A stretch of 64,000 nucleotides of DNA from NCBI GenBank assembly GCA_963814745.1, contig CAWFEA010000001.1, positions 558,001 to 622,000 on the forward strand. The letters are read 5' to 3'. The position numbers were made by a program, and so were the translations under genes. Source of the DNA: CAWBRT01 sp963814745. Its GTDB lineage: Bacteria; Acidobacteriota; Terriglobia; Terriglobales; Acidobacteriaceae. The notes below the pieces were generated by a model. That model was not told the origin of the DNA. It ran no database searches and was given only the letters and a program-made list of their open reading frames with translations. Each line of letters begins with the position of its first letter. The stretch's first letter is position 1. Positions 43,436 to 51,575 of this stretch are shown here, in pieces.

Positions 43436-45620
43436 GCGCGACAAAGCGAAGGTTTGCCAAATCGTCCACGAACTTCCGGGGCGAGTGCGCATCAACTGTC
43501 CCGGTCTCCGACACTTACCCGACGAGGCCGGCGCAATAGGCGAGCGGCTGGGTGCATTGCCTGCAGTCAGTTCGGCCCGCGTGAGTGCAATCACCGAGAA
43601 CGTCCTGGTTCATTTCGACCCAGTAAAGGGCGGCTCCCGAGATATTCTTGCCGCCGCACAGTCTACTCTCAACGAGTATTCCCTGGCCGTGTTTAAGGCG
43701 GAACGGACGCTGGCCGCGCAATCCACCGTGCAGGAACGACGCCTGCAAGAGGCGTCCGTGGGAGAAATCCTGCCCCGAGTATTCGCCAGCGCCGCGACGT
43801 TGGGATTCAGCGCCCTGTCCACTCGCCAGGTGCCCGCTACCCTTCTTGGCCGTTTCATGACGATGCCCGCCTTGACGGCTCTCTCCCTGGCCTGGCCCAT
43901 CCTGCGCAGTGGTTTTCGCTCGCTCGTCGAAACCGGCCGGCCCAATGCCGATACCCTGAGTTCGACCGCCATTGCTGCCAGTCTGCTTTCCGGGCGCGAT
44001 CGCGCTGCCCTAACGATCATCGGTCTGGCTGATTTGGCTGAGCTGCTCACCGTATATACGATGGACCGTACGCGCCGTGCCATTCGCGATATGCTCGCCG
44101 TGGGCGAGGCGTACGTCTGGCGACTAGAGGAAGATGGCCGGGAGGTACAGATTCCAGTCGAGCAGGTGCGCGTCAGGGACCGCATCGTCGTCAAGACTGG
44201 CGAAAAGATCAGCGTAGACGGGGAGATCGAAGAGGGCGAGGCGGCCGTCGATCAGGCCTCGATCACCGGCGAGTTCATGCCTTTGCGCAAGCAGGCGGGC
44301 GACGCAGTTTTTGCAGGCACCGTGGTCAAGGCCGGCCACTTGACCGTTCGGGCGAAAAAGGTCGGCGACGACACTGCCGTGGCGCGAATTGTGCACTTGG
44401 TCGAGGAAGCGGCGCATCGAAAGGCGACGATTCAAGCCTTCGCTGATCGCTTTTCCGCCCGTTTCATCCCGGTGAACTTCGGCTTGGCCGGCGTCGTCTA
44501 CGCCGCTACGCATAGGCCGGACCGCGCTCTGAACATGTTGATCATCGACTACTCCTGCGGAGTGCGGCTTTCCACCGCGACCGCGCTGTCGGCTGCCATC
44601 GCCACCGCCGCCCGGAATGGCATCCTGATCAAAGGCAGTAACTACCTGGAGATGCTTGCCGAAGCCGATACCCTCGTGCTGGACAAGACAGGTACGGTAA
44701 CCGAGGGCCGGCCGCAGGTAACTTCGGTCATCCCAGTGGCGTCCGGCGTCGGGGAACGCGAGATGATCGAGCTGGCCGCGGCAGCCGAGGAAACCTCAAC
44801 CCATCCCGTAGCAATCGCATTTGTGGACAAGGCGCGCCGACAGGGGTGGCCCATCCCGGTACATGGGCCGACTCACGTTCGAGTTGGTCGCGGGGTGCAA
44901 ACAACCGTTGCGGGAGTTGCGGTCTACGTGGGCAACGCGCCCTTCATGCACGAGCAGAGGATTGACCTCTCACGCGGGGAGGAGGCTGCACGGGAGCTGA
45001 CGCGACGCGGAGAACAGGCCATCTATGTCGCCCGTGACCACACACTTTTGGGGCTGATGGGTATCCAAGACACTCTGCGCGAGGACATGCGGAAGTCGCT
45101 CAATCGCCTTCGCATGTTGGGGATGGACGATATTGTTCTGCTCACCGGCGACGTGGAGCAGCATGCGGAACTTGTTGCCACCAAAATGGCGATGGACCGT
45201 TATCAAGCCCAGGTCTTGCCAGAGGGCAAATCAGACGTAGTGCTGGGATTGCAGCAGAAAGGGAGACATGTGGTGATGGCCGGCGACGGGATCAATGACG
45301 CTGCCGCACTGGCCTGTGCCGATGTGGGGATTGCCATGGGAGGTATGCGGACGGACATTGCGATGGAGGCTGCCGACATTACAATCACCAGCGACGACCC
45401 GCTGATGATTCCCGCTGCCATCCGCCTCTCACAGAAGACAATGGGCATCGTTAAGCAAAACTTTGCGACCGCAATCGGGGTGAACACAACGGCGCTAGTG
45501 CTGGCTTCGCTTGGTCGGATGCCGGTGGTCTGGGGCGCCGCGATTCATAACGCGACAACGGTATTGGTCGTGTTGAACTCCCTGCGCCTGTTATTCCATG
45601 ACATGGAGCGAAGCCGATGA
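43422..45620 (+). CDS. P1B-like heavy-metal P-type ATPase with unusual metal motif (732 aa)
   Basis: Transport ATPase. ATG 43422 is chosen over 43308. Seen: an N-terminal HMA2-like domain (QIVHELPGRVRINCPGL), about six transmembrane helices, ASITGEFMP actuator motif, the phosphorylated Asp in VLDKTGTVTEG, the HP dipeptide in STHPVAIAF, and VMAGDGINDAAAL. The transmembrane metal motif is YSCGVRLSTATA and not Cys-Pro-Cys/His, so the transported metal cannot be predicted. It sits inside an HMA2 cluster behind mntH, which may suggest Mn or a related metal. Confidence 0.9.
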   Translation: MFGLKRDKAKVCQIVHELPGRVRINCPGLRHLPDEAGAIGERLGALPAVSSARVSAITENVLVHFDPVKGGSRDILAAAQSTLNEYSLAVFKAERTLAAQSTVQERRLQEASVGEILPRVFASAATLGFSALSTRQVPATLLGRFMTMPALTALSLAWPILRSGFRSLVETGRPNADTLSSTAIAASLLSGRDRAALTIIGLADLAELLTVYTMDRTRRAIRDMLAVGEAYVWRLEEDGREVQIPVEQVRVRDRIVVKTGEKISVDGEIEEGEAAVDQASITGEFMPLRKQAGDAVFAGTVVKAGHLTVRAKKVGDDTAVARIVHLVEEAAHRKATIQAFADRFSARFIPVNFGLAGVVYAATHRPDRALNMLIIDYSCGVRLSTATALSAAIATAARNGILIKGSNYLEMLAEADTLVLDKTGTVTEGRPQVTSVIPVASGVGEREMIELAAAAEETSTHPVAIAFVDKARRQGWPIPVHGPTHVRVGRGVQTTVAGVAVYVGNAPFMHEQRIDLSRGEEAARELTRRGEQAIYVARDHTLLGLMGIQDTLREDMRKSLNRLRMLGMDDIVLLTGDVEQHAELVATKMAMDRYQAQVLPEGKSDVVLGLQQKGRHVVMAGDGINDAAALACADVGIAMGGMRTDIAMEAADITITSDDPLMIPAAIRLSQKTMGIVKQNFATAIGVNTTALVLASLGRMPVVWGAAIHNATTVLVVLNSLRLLFHDMERSR

Positions 45621-46483
45621 ACCACGACCAACAGCTTGCGGTTACGATTGAGCACGAACTTCCCGGCCGGCTGCGCATTCGCCTGTCGCACGCCTTGAGA
45701 CAGCCTGAGCGTATACGGCGCTTGGTGACGGAGCACGCCGGCATCGGGGAGGTGCAGTACACTGCCGTCACTCGCTCCGTTCTGGTGCGGTATGATCCGC
45801 AGCACATCTCGACTGAAGAGATTGTCATTCGAATTGCCACAGGGTTGTCCTTGGAACATGACAATGCGGCCATTCGAGTTCTGACACGCCCCCCCACCCG
45901 CGAACTGACGGATTCGGCATTTTATTCGGGAGTTGCGGTGCTCGCTGCGCTTGCTTTGCGTCTCACGGGGCGGTCTGCGGCTGCCAGTGCTGCCCTGGAT
46001 CGGATTGCCGGCTTGACTACGGCGGGAGCTGCTCTACACCATGGGTGGGTGGACTATCGCCTGCGCGGGAATTTCGACCCAGAAGTGCTCAGCGTGACCT
46101 ATTTGCTGACTGCACTGCTAGGCGGCAATGCATTGCCGGCGACGATCTTCACGTGGATCAGCACCTTCGGCCGGCATTTGGTTCGACTGCCGACTCCGGG
46201 GGTCGAGGTTCGCCCCGCTCAGATTGGCCGCGATAGTACTTCGCACTTCGAGGTTGTGGTTGCCCCCGACCGGACACCGCCGGATAAAATGACATTCTTC
46301 GGGATGATACCGACTATGTTGTTCCACGCGATTACGGGCAGGACGCCGGGACAGCATGCGAGTCTGATCGAGGACATCCGGCGCGTAGCACAGATGCACG
46401 ACCAAGTGCTGGAGGGCGCCAGTGGTTTTCAGCGTGGCATTCCGTTACGCATCCGAGGCGCGATCAACGGCTTCGCGGAATAG
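45617..46483 (+). CDS. HMA2-domain protein with hydrophobic centre (288 aa)
   Basis: Seen: N-terminal VTIEHELPGRLRIRLSHALRQPERIRRLVTEHAGIGEVQYTAVTRSVLVRYDPQ (HMA2), then hydrophobic segments (VAVLAALALRLTGR, VLSVTYLLTALLGGNALPATIFTWI) and a cytosolic tail. It overlaps the ATPase stop (ATGA), so translation is coupled. It resembles the N-terminal and membrane parts of a P1B ATPase without the catalytic domain, and could be its partner subunit. Confidence 0.75.
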   Translation: MNHDQQLAVTIEHELPGRLRIRLSHALRQPERIRRLVTEHAGIGEVQYTAVTRSVLVRYDPQHISTEEIVIRIATGLSLEHDNAAIRVLTRPPTRELTDSAFYSGVAVLAALALRLTGRSAAASAALDRIAGLTTAGAALHHGWVDYRLRGNFDPEVLSVTYLLTALLGGNALPATIFTWISTFGRHLVRLPTPGVEVRPAQIGRDSTSHFEVVVAPDRTPPDKMTFFGMIPTMLFHAITGRTPGQHASLIEDIRRVAQMHDQVLEGASGFQRGIPLRIRGAINGFAE

Positions 46484-46519
46484 TGAACGTGTAACAGACC
46501 AGAAAGGAACATGAGAGTC

Positions 46520-46837
46520 ATGCCAATCACTTCACAGCATGTCACGGGTTTCGTCGTTGGGCTGGGTGTCGCAGCCACGGGTTTCTACTTCTATAAGATG
46601 AACCAGAAGCAGGTGGATACGTGGCTGGAAAGCCAAGGGGTTCATCTTCCCGGTTCTAGTGCGAGCGACTATAGTTCAATGACCCTTGAGGAACTCGTTC
46701 GCCAGAAGGAAACCCTGGAAGACCTTATTGCCGAGCGCGAATATGCGGCCGAACAGAAAGCTGCCGCCAAGAAGCCTCGCCGCAAGGCAAAACGAGCGGG
46801 CACGAAGACACGGCAACCCGAGGCGGCTACCGCCTAA
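46520..46837 (+). CDS. Small membrane-anchored basic protein (105 aa)
   Basis: Not recognised. Seen: a single transmembrane-like helix near the N-terminus (VTGFVVGLGVAATGFYFYKM) and a highly basic C-terminus (KKPRRKAKRAGTKTRQP). ATG 46520 is preferred: for ATG 46511 the AAGGA lies only 2 nt away. It closes the HMA2 gene series with 36 bases spacing and may be an accessory anchor. Confidence 0.55.
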   Translation: MPITSQHVTGFVVGLGVAATGFYFYKMNQKQVDTWLESQGVHLPGSSASDYSSMTLEELVRQKETLEDLIAEREYAAEQKAAAKKPRRKAKRAGTKTRQPEAATA

Positions 46838-47361
46838 CGGCTAGGGCTGGAAATACCTTGCTGTTGCAAGTGAACGGTCTGTCCGTGTGCGTATTTGCGG
46901 CAGAGACAGCGTCCGAAATTCGCCTGTGGTGCGCAAAAGCTTCGTGCGGACCCGGAATTCAATTTTTGCACGTGACAGTTCCTACGGAAATCGTGAGGGA
47001 GACGTCTTCAGGAGGTACCAAGATGATTCTGTGGCGGTGAAAGCACCCTACTTCAATAGCCTTCAATAAGGATCAATAAGTTGGGATGTAACTCGTTACT
47101 CGTCAGTGAGATGGAAAGGCAATAATTAACTTGATCTATAGGAAAAACAAAAATCGATTTCGGAACGAGAAAAGTCAGCCAAACTGCTTTTTGAGCGTAG
47201 CCAGCCAGGGGAGGGCCCATCGAAATCGCTGGAGCTTTTGCGGTGAAGACCGTATGTCGGCAGCACTCGCGTGGCCGCGAAATTGAATATGGTGGTCTTA
47301 GTCGCTGCGGTGCTCGATCCAGGGGAATAGTAGCAAGTGAGAAAGAATCTGAGCGAACGGC
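46838..47361. other. Non-coding gap, nothing recognised
   Basis: About 520 bases between the metal gene block and the IS91-like transposase. A short direct repeat CTTCAATA(A/G) near 47050-47070 is the only visible pattern. No supported gene or RNA. Confidence 0.35.
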
Positions 47362-48462
47362 CTAGCTCGCTACTGGGTTCAGCCGGCGGGCCCAATACAT
47401 GGATTGACCGCAGCTATCGACGAGGGGGTCGACCCCGAAATATTTACGCAGTGAATTCCGCCAACTTAACCGTTGTGGACGGGGGCGATTGTTCTGCCCC
47501 AACAGCGCAAACAGGGCAGCCGATGTCACGCCTTTCGTTCTGGGCGCCAGCAGACCGAAATAGCGCATCGCGTGTCGGTAGCGGTCTGGCACGTGTGCAG
47601 CCAGGGCGTCAACGAATTCCTCCAACAAATAGTGAGTCGTCACCGACCGTTTTTCCTTCAGATCTTCCGTTAAAAATTCGACTTCGCGATCCTTAATTTT
47701 TGTGAATCGCTGCTGAGCGATCGGCGGCCGACGAATATACCTCAACGCATATCGCAGAAAATGCCACTTCGACTTGATGGAATCGACGTGGATGTTCCAC
47801 CAGCGTTCATATTGCGTTTTCAGCAACAACATGAGTTCTCTGCCGTTCGTCTGCGAAGCGAGTAAGCCTTTTTTATGTGCCGCCCGCAGATACGTGACGA
47901 CGGCATAGCGCCACATGTGCATGATCTTGCTTTTGTCGAAACGCAACGGCGTGATCCAGCGGTTGTCGGACTCTTTCAGGCCGCCGGCGGAAACCATAAC
48001 ATGAAGATGGGCGTTGAAGTTCAAGTGCCGTCCAAAGGTGTGCGGCACCGCCACGATGAGCACGCGGACGCCGTATCTGGATTTCACCCATTGCTGGATG
48101 ACCGCCGCTGCGAGGGCGGGCAGGTCGTGGAGCAGGTGGCGGTTCCGCCGAAAGATCGGCCAAAGGACATCAGGCATCGTAAAGACGACGCCGGCATAGG
48201 GGATGTCCGGCAAAATGGTCCACTGCTCCCGTTGCCAGAGCAACGTAGCGCGCTGGCCACAGCTTGGGCACGATCTTGATTTGCAAGTGTGATAGACGAG
48301 TTTTTCCTCAGAATCCGACGCGAAGACTTCGGCTCCCAGTGCCGGAGTCTGGCAGGCGATCACCTTCTCGAAGTTCTCTCGGACGGCGGGACGCATCTCG
48401 GGGCAATCCCAGTGGGTGCGCCCGGCCTTAAGTATCCGCTTCAACGGGCGTTCGCAATTCAT
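47362..48462 (-). CDS. IS91-like HUH transposase (366 aa)
   Basis: Seen: a zinc-binding CKSRSCPSCGQRATLLWQ at the N-terminus, HUH-like FNAHLHVMVSAGG, and the Tyr-containing LRYALRYIRRPPIAQQRF, in IS91 order. It differs clearly from the transposase at 36127. Its ATG 48462 overlaps the stop of the ParB-like gene (AAATGAAT), an unusual coupling for an IS. No element ends were identified. Confidence 0.8.
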   Translation of the reverse strand: MNCERPLKRILKAGRTHWDCPEMRPAVRENFEKVIACQTPALGAEVFASDSEEKLVYHTCKSRSCPSCGQRATLLWQREQWTILPDIPYAGVVFTMPDVLWPIFRRNRHLLHDLPALAAAVIQQWVKSRYGVRVLIVAVPHTFGRHLNFNAHLHVMVSAGGLKESDNRWITPLRFDKSKIMHMWRYAVVTYLRAAHKKGLLASQTNGRELMLLLKTQYERWWNIHVDSIKSKWHFLRYALRYIRRPPIAQQRFTKIKDREVEFLTEDLKEKRSVTTHYLLEEFVDALAAHVPDRYRHAMRYFGLLAPRTKGVTSAALFALLGQNNRPRPQRLSWRNSLRKYFGVDPLVDSCGQSMYWARRLNPVAS

Positions 48463-48788
48463 TTCAGCAACGGCTCCTGGTAGGGTGGGAGAGACCGCAC
48501 GAGGCCTTCTGTAACATAGACCGCTTTGCTTGGGAGCCGTATTACGCTCAAGTTAACCGAACCGAGTTCCTCCGGATTCAGTACGGAAAATCGAGCGATC
48601 AGGCTTCCCAGGTCTGGTATGGCAGGTAAAGTCGCCGATTCATGCCTGGAAATGAGGCCCCGTATTACTTTGCTGATGCCCTTCTGATTTCGATAAGCCC
48701 TCAATGCCTCAACCTGCCGAGTTGGTGACTCTGTCCTCCGTTTCCATGCCCGATGAATCGAAACTTCTCCGCCGCGCAAGGCTTCTAT

Positions 48789-49878
48789 TGAGCATTGCAT
48801 AATATACTTACAACGGGAATAGCTCTGCCTGCTCCCAGAAGGCCATAACCAAAGTAGGGCGTCGGCGCATCCGCCGCAGTGCCTTCCGGGCATAGTGACT
48901 CAGTTCGCCGAAGCTCTTGGGGCAGAAATTCGGTAGCTCGTGCTGCTTCCAGTGCGACCACAGATACTCGACCGGATTCAGTTCCGGAGCATAGGCGGGC
49001 AGGAATTCCAACCAGATCCGCCCTCGCTGCTCGCGCACGAAGTCCCAGACCAGACGACCGCGATGGCTTTTCAACCCATCCCAGATGATTAACAACTTGC
49101 CGGGAACGTGCCGCAGCAGATGAGAGAGAAACTCGACCACCTGCGGACTGCGGATGCTGCCCGGAAACAGTCGGAAGTAGAAGTTCCACCACGTTACCCC
49201 TGCCATGGCTGACAAGGTCTTCCAATTGAAGTGGTACTGCAGGACGGGCGTCTGGCCCCGTGGAGCCCACGTACGGCAGCGGTGCGGGCGCTCGCTCAAT
49301 CCGCTTTCGTCGATGAAGACGACGGTGCGGCCCTCATTTTTGGCCTTTTTTTTAACTCCGGCCAGCGATCCCGCTTCCACTGCTGAATCTTGGCTTCGTC
49401 CCGTTCCAAGGCGCGTCCCGTCGGTCGCTGGCAACTCCAACCCAGTTGCCGCAGAATACGCCATGCCTGCGAGGGGTGGTACTTCACCCCGCATTCGCGT
49501 TCGATCAGGTGGGTCACTCGCGCCGACGTCCATAGGCTGGTTTCATATCCGAGTGCTTGTGGGCCACGCTTCAGACCACGCTCGATTCGCCGCAGGTCTT
49601 CGGGACGTAGGCGCGGTTTGCGACCCGCTCGTCCTGCCTTTTTAAGCGCCCGCCGTCCACCTTCCTGGAGTTGTCGAGCCCACTGACCCACCGATTGCCG
49701 ATGTACCTTTACACGCCGCGCCACCTCGGACTGGCTATATCCCTGCTTCAGCAGCCGCGCCGCTTCCATCCGCCGCTGCTCCAGTGCGTCAAAATCTCTG
49801 CGAACTCCCGCTGGATTGCCCATGCACGGCAGGATAGCACAATCTTTCAGAAATGTCAGTATATTGTTCAATACTCAA
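48789..49878. mobile_element. IS630-family element with TA target duplication
   Basis: 27-bp imperfect inverted repeats at 48787-48813 and 49854-49880 begin TATTGAG on each side (TATTGAG-[CT]-ATTG then AATATACT[TG]ACA). The outer TA on both sides is the duplicated target. Removing the element plus one TA restores the ParB frame, which proves a clean, probably recent, insertion. Confidence 0.9.
48808..49823 (-). CDS. IS630 transposase, two frames joined by -1 frameshift
   Basis: Frame A starts at ATG 49823 (MGNPAGVRRDFDALEQRRM) with an HTH (RRMEAARLLKQGYSQSEVARRVKVHRQSVGQWARQL). Frame B ends at 48808 and holds the DDE core (VVFIDESGLSERPHR, LLIIWDGLKSHRG, LEFLPAYAPELNPVEYLWSHWK). They overlap at an A8 run at 49346-49353, where a -1 shift joins ELKK to KAKNEGRT. 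This is the frameshift mode known in IS630. Complete and probably active. Confidence 0.85.
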
Positions 49879-50502
49879 TAGTATTTCCGGATGTGCGCTC
49901 TTTATCAGTTGCTTGACCTTGGTCACGTTGCCTACGGAAACCGAGGCTAGGTCGGCAATCTTCCTTCGGACGTCCACCGCAGCATCTTCCGTCAAATTTG
50001 ACAAAGCCTTCAGCCGGCCACCGCGCCGTTGATTCGATAGCGCCTGTTCCTTAAAGTGCGGTTCCAACTCAAACGCTAAGCTGATGCGGCAAAAGTCGTT
50101 CAGGCCTTTTGACCGGCAATGCCTCAGAAGAAGCCAGCCAAGAGCGGCATCCTCGGTCAATTCGTATTCGATACAAGGAAGTGTTGGCCGGTTCTTCAGG
50201 CGAGCGAGTTCCAAGCGGGCGTAACCGTCAACGACGATGCGGTCCCGCGTAATTACGAGCGGCTCTCGAAATGCCGACTCGCCTTGATCGGCAAGCGCGG
50301 ACATCTGAATGGCCGGAACCGCCAAACGGTGCCGAACATACGCGGGATGGGGCAGAAGATCGGCGATATTGCAGGTTACGAGCCGGCCTGAAATGCAGTC
50401 GGAGAGACAATCGGCCTCTTCATGCGCACGCGCGGGCGGCTGGTCGCAGGTCTGGTCGATTCCTTCGGGCGATGCTGCCGCCGGCTTGTGGCAATTGAGC
50501 AC

Positions 50503-50768
50503 TTTTCCAATCCACTCTCAAATCTGGGAAGATTTTTGCCTCGCAACGGTCCCGCGCTCAAAGCGGTGACCAGCCAGCGCGAGTGAAAATCGTGGAATTG
50601 GCGAGTTGTTATAAGGGATTGCAGCGAAGAAACTTTTTACTCGCGGCGCGCGAGTTGGGCGAGTAAAACCCGTGCTATCCGTCCAAAATCGCCACCGCCA
50701 GCGATTCCGGTGTACTATGCTGCGCTAAAGAATAAGTGTAGGTGAAAAGTTCGCTCTACGGAGTCGGC
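50503..50768. promoter_or_regulatory. Upstream region of the QueC-like cassette with GCGAGT array
   Basis: GCGAGT or its complement occurs five times in 50579-50664 (50579, 50601, 50639, 50650, 50659). TTTTACTCGC at 50635-50644 and GCGAGTAAAA at 50659-50668 form a perfect 10-bp inverted repeat with a 14-nt spacer, about 100 bases before the first gene. GCGAGTAAAA recurs at 53486-53495 at the end of the cassette. Likely operator, or cassette-boundary repeat. Confidence 0.55.
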
Positions 50769-51575
50769 ATGGGACACACGCGGCTTGGCCCAATTCCGAA
50801 AACCCGAAAATGGAATGAACTGGTCGAGCATGTTTCCGGGCGAGACCTGCCCGGCAATGTCGCCACTGCCACGGACGAGGTGGCCGCAATCGCGGCCCAA
50901 ACGTTGGATGCCGCACTGAAGGGACTGGAGAAAGCGGCTAGCGATCGCGGCGTTCTCTACAGCGTTTACCTGTTAACGCAGGTAGCTCTTGCCTCACGCA
51001 CAGCCGACTGGGAAAGCTCCCTCCGCAAGCACGGCATTCATCTCTCGGACGACAGCACGGTTTTCGACCTCACCGCCCAGGTGCAGGACACCATCGACAG
51101 CTACATTCGCCGCAGTCCGTCTGGCGCAACGGACCTGAGTGAGATCGCTCAACAATCGGCCGGCGAAGCGATCACGAGCCTGGCAGGAACGCGGACGGTC
51201 AGTCTCTTCGGCGGCGGCAGCGCAGATGTACGAAATGCCATTCGCTCCCTTTCGACCAAGAAGGGCTTCGGGGAATTGGGCCAACGCTTCTTCGGAAGGT
51301 TTGTCGCGCGATTCCTCAACTTCTACCTCAGTCGCGTGACGGCAGCCACCCTTGGCAGCCCGCGCCTGCCCGATTTAGGAGACATTGCCCGATTCAACGA
51401 CGCATTGCGACTGCACTGCGAACAAAGTGCGCGAATCGTAAGAGACTTTTGCGGTGAATGGTACTCAAAGACGGAGTACCAACAGGGAATCGACCTTGCC
51501 AACACATCGAGATTCCTGGCAATTGCCTTCAAGAAGCTGCACAGCGAACTTGAGCAGCAGAAGGCGGCCATGTGA
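50769..51575 (+). CDS. Partner protein of the QueC-like enzyme, starts Met-Gly (268 aa)
   Basis: Not recognised as a family. ATG 50769 is chosen over GTG 50742: GGAG lies 5 nt ahead, and the protein then starts Met-Gly-His. The body is alpha-helical (VLYSVYLLTQVALASR, FGELGQRFFGRFVARFLNFYLSRVT), with a Gly-rich LFGGGSADVRNAIRSL and no enzymatic motif. It overlaps the next gene by 4 bases. Glycine exposed after Met removal is the acceptor in the QueC-related QatB and CD-NTase conjugation reported for Qat and type IV CBASS, so this protein may be the modified partner. Confidence 0.65.
   Translation: MGHTRLGPIPKTRKWNELVEHVSGRDLPGNVATATDEVAAIAAQTLDAALKGLEKAASDRGVLYSVYLLTQVALASRTADWESSLRKHGIHLSDDSTVFDLTAQVQDTIDSYIRRSPSGATDLSEIAQQSAGEAITSLAGTRTVSLFGGGSADVRNAIRSLSTKKGFGELGQRFFGRFVARFLNFYLSRVTAATLGSPRLPDLGDIARFNDALRLHCEQSARIVRDFCGEWYSKTEYQQGIDLANTSRFLAIAFKKLHSELEQQKAAM

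Larger units (their letters stand above)
48459..50502 (-). pseudogene. ParB-like gene interrupted by IS630
   Basis: Left part 48459-48788, right part 49879-50502, separated by an IS630. Joined at one TA the frame is continuous: ...SAHPEIL-EALRGGEVSIHRAWKRRT..., the usual ParB/KorB-type sequence. Seen: N-terminal ParB nuclease-like fold (VVDGYARLELARLKNRPTLPCIEYELTEDAALGWLLLRHCRSKGLN) and HTH (RRKIADLASVSVGNVTKVKQLI). Start GTG 50502. The product would be about 320 aa. ParB-like proteins bind DNA in partition or element regulation. Confidence 0.8.
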
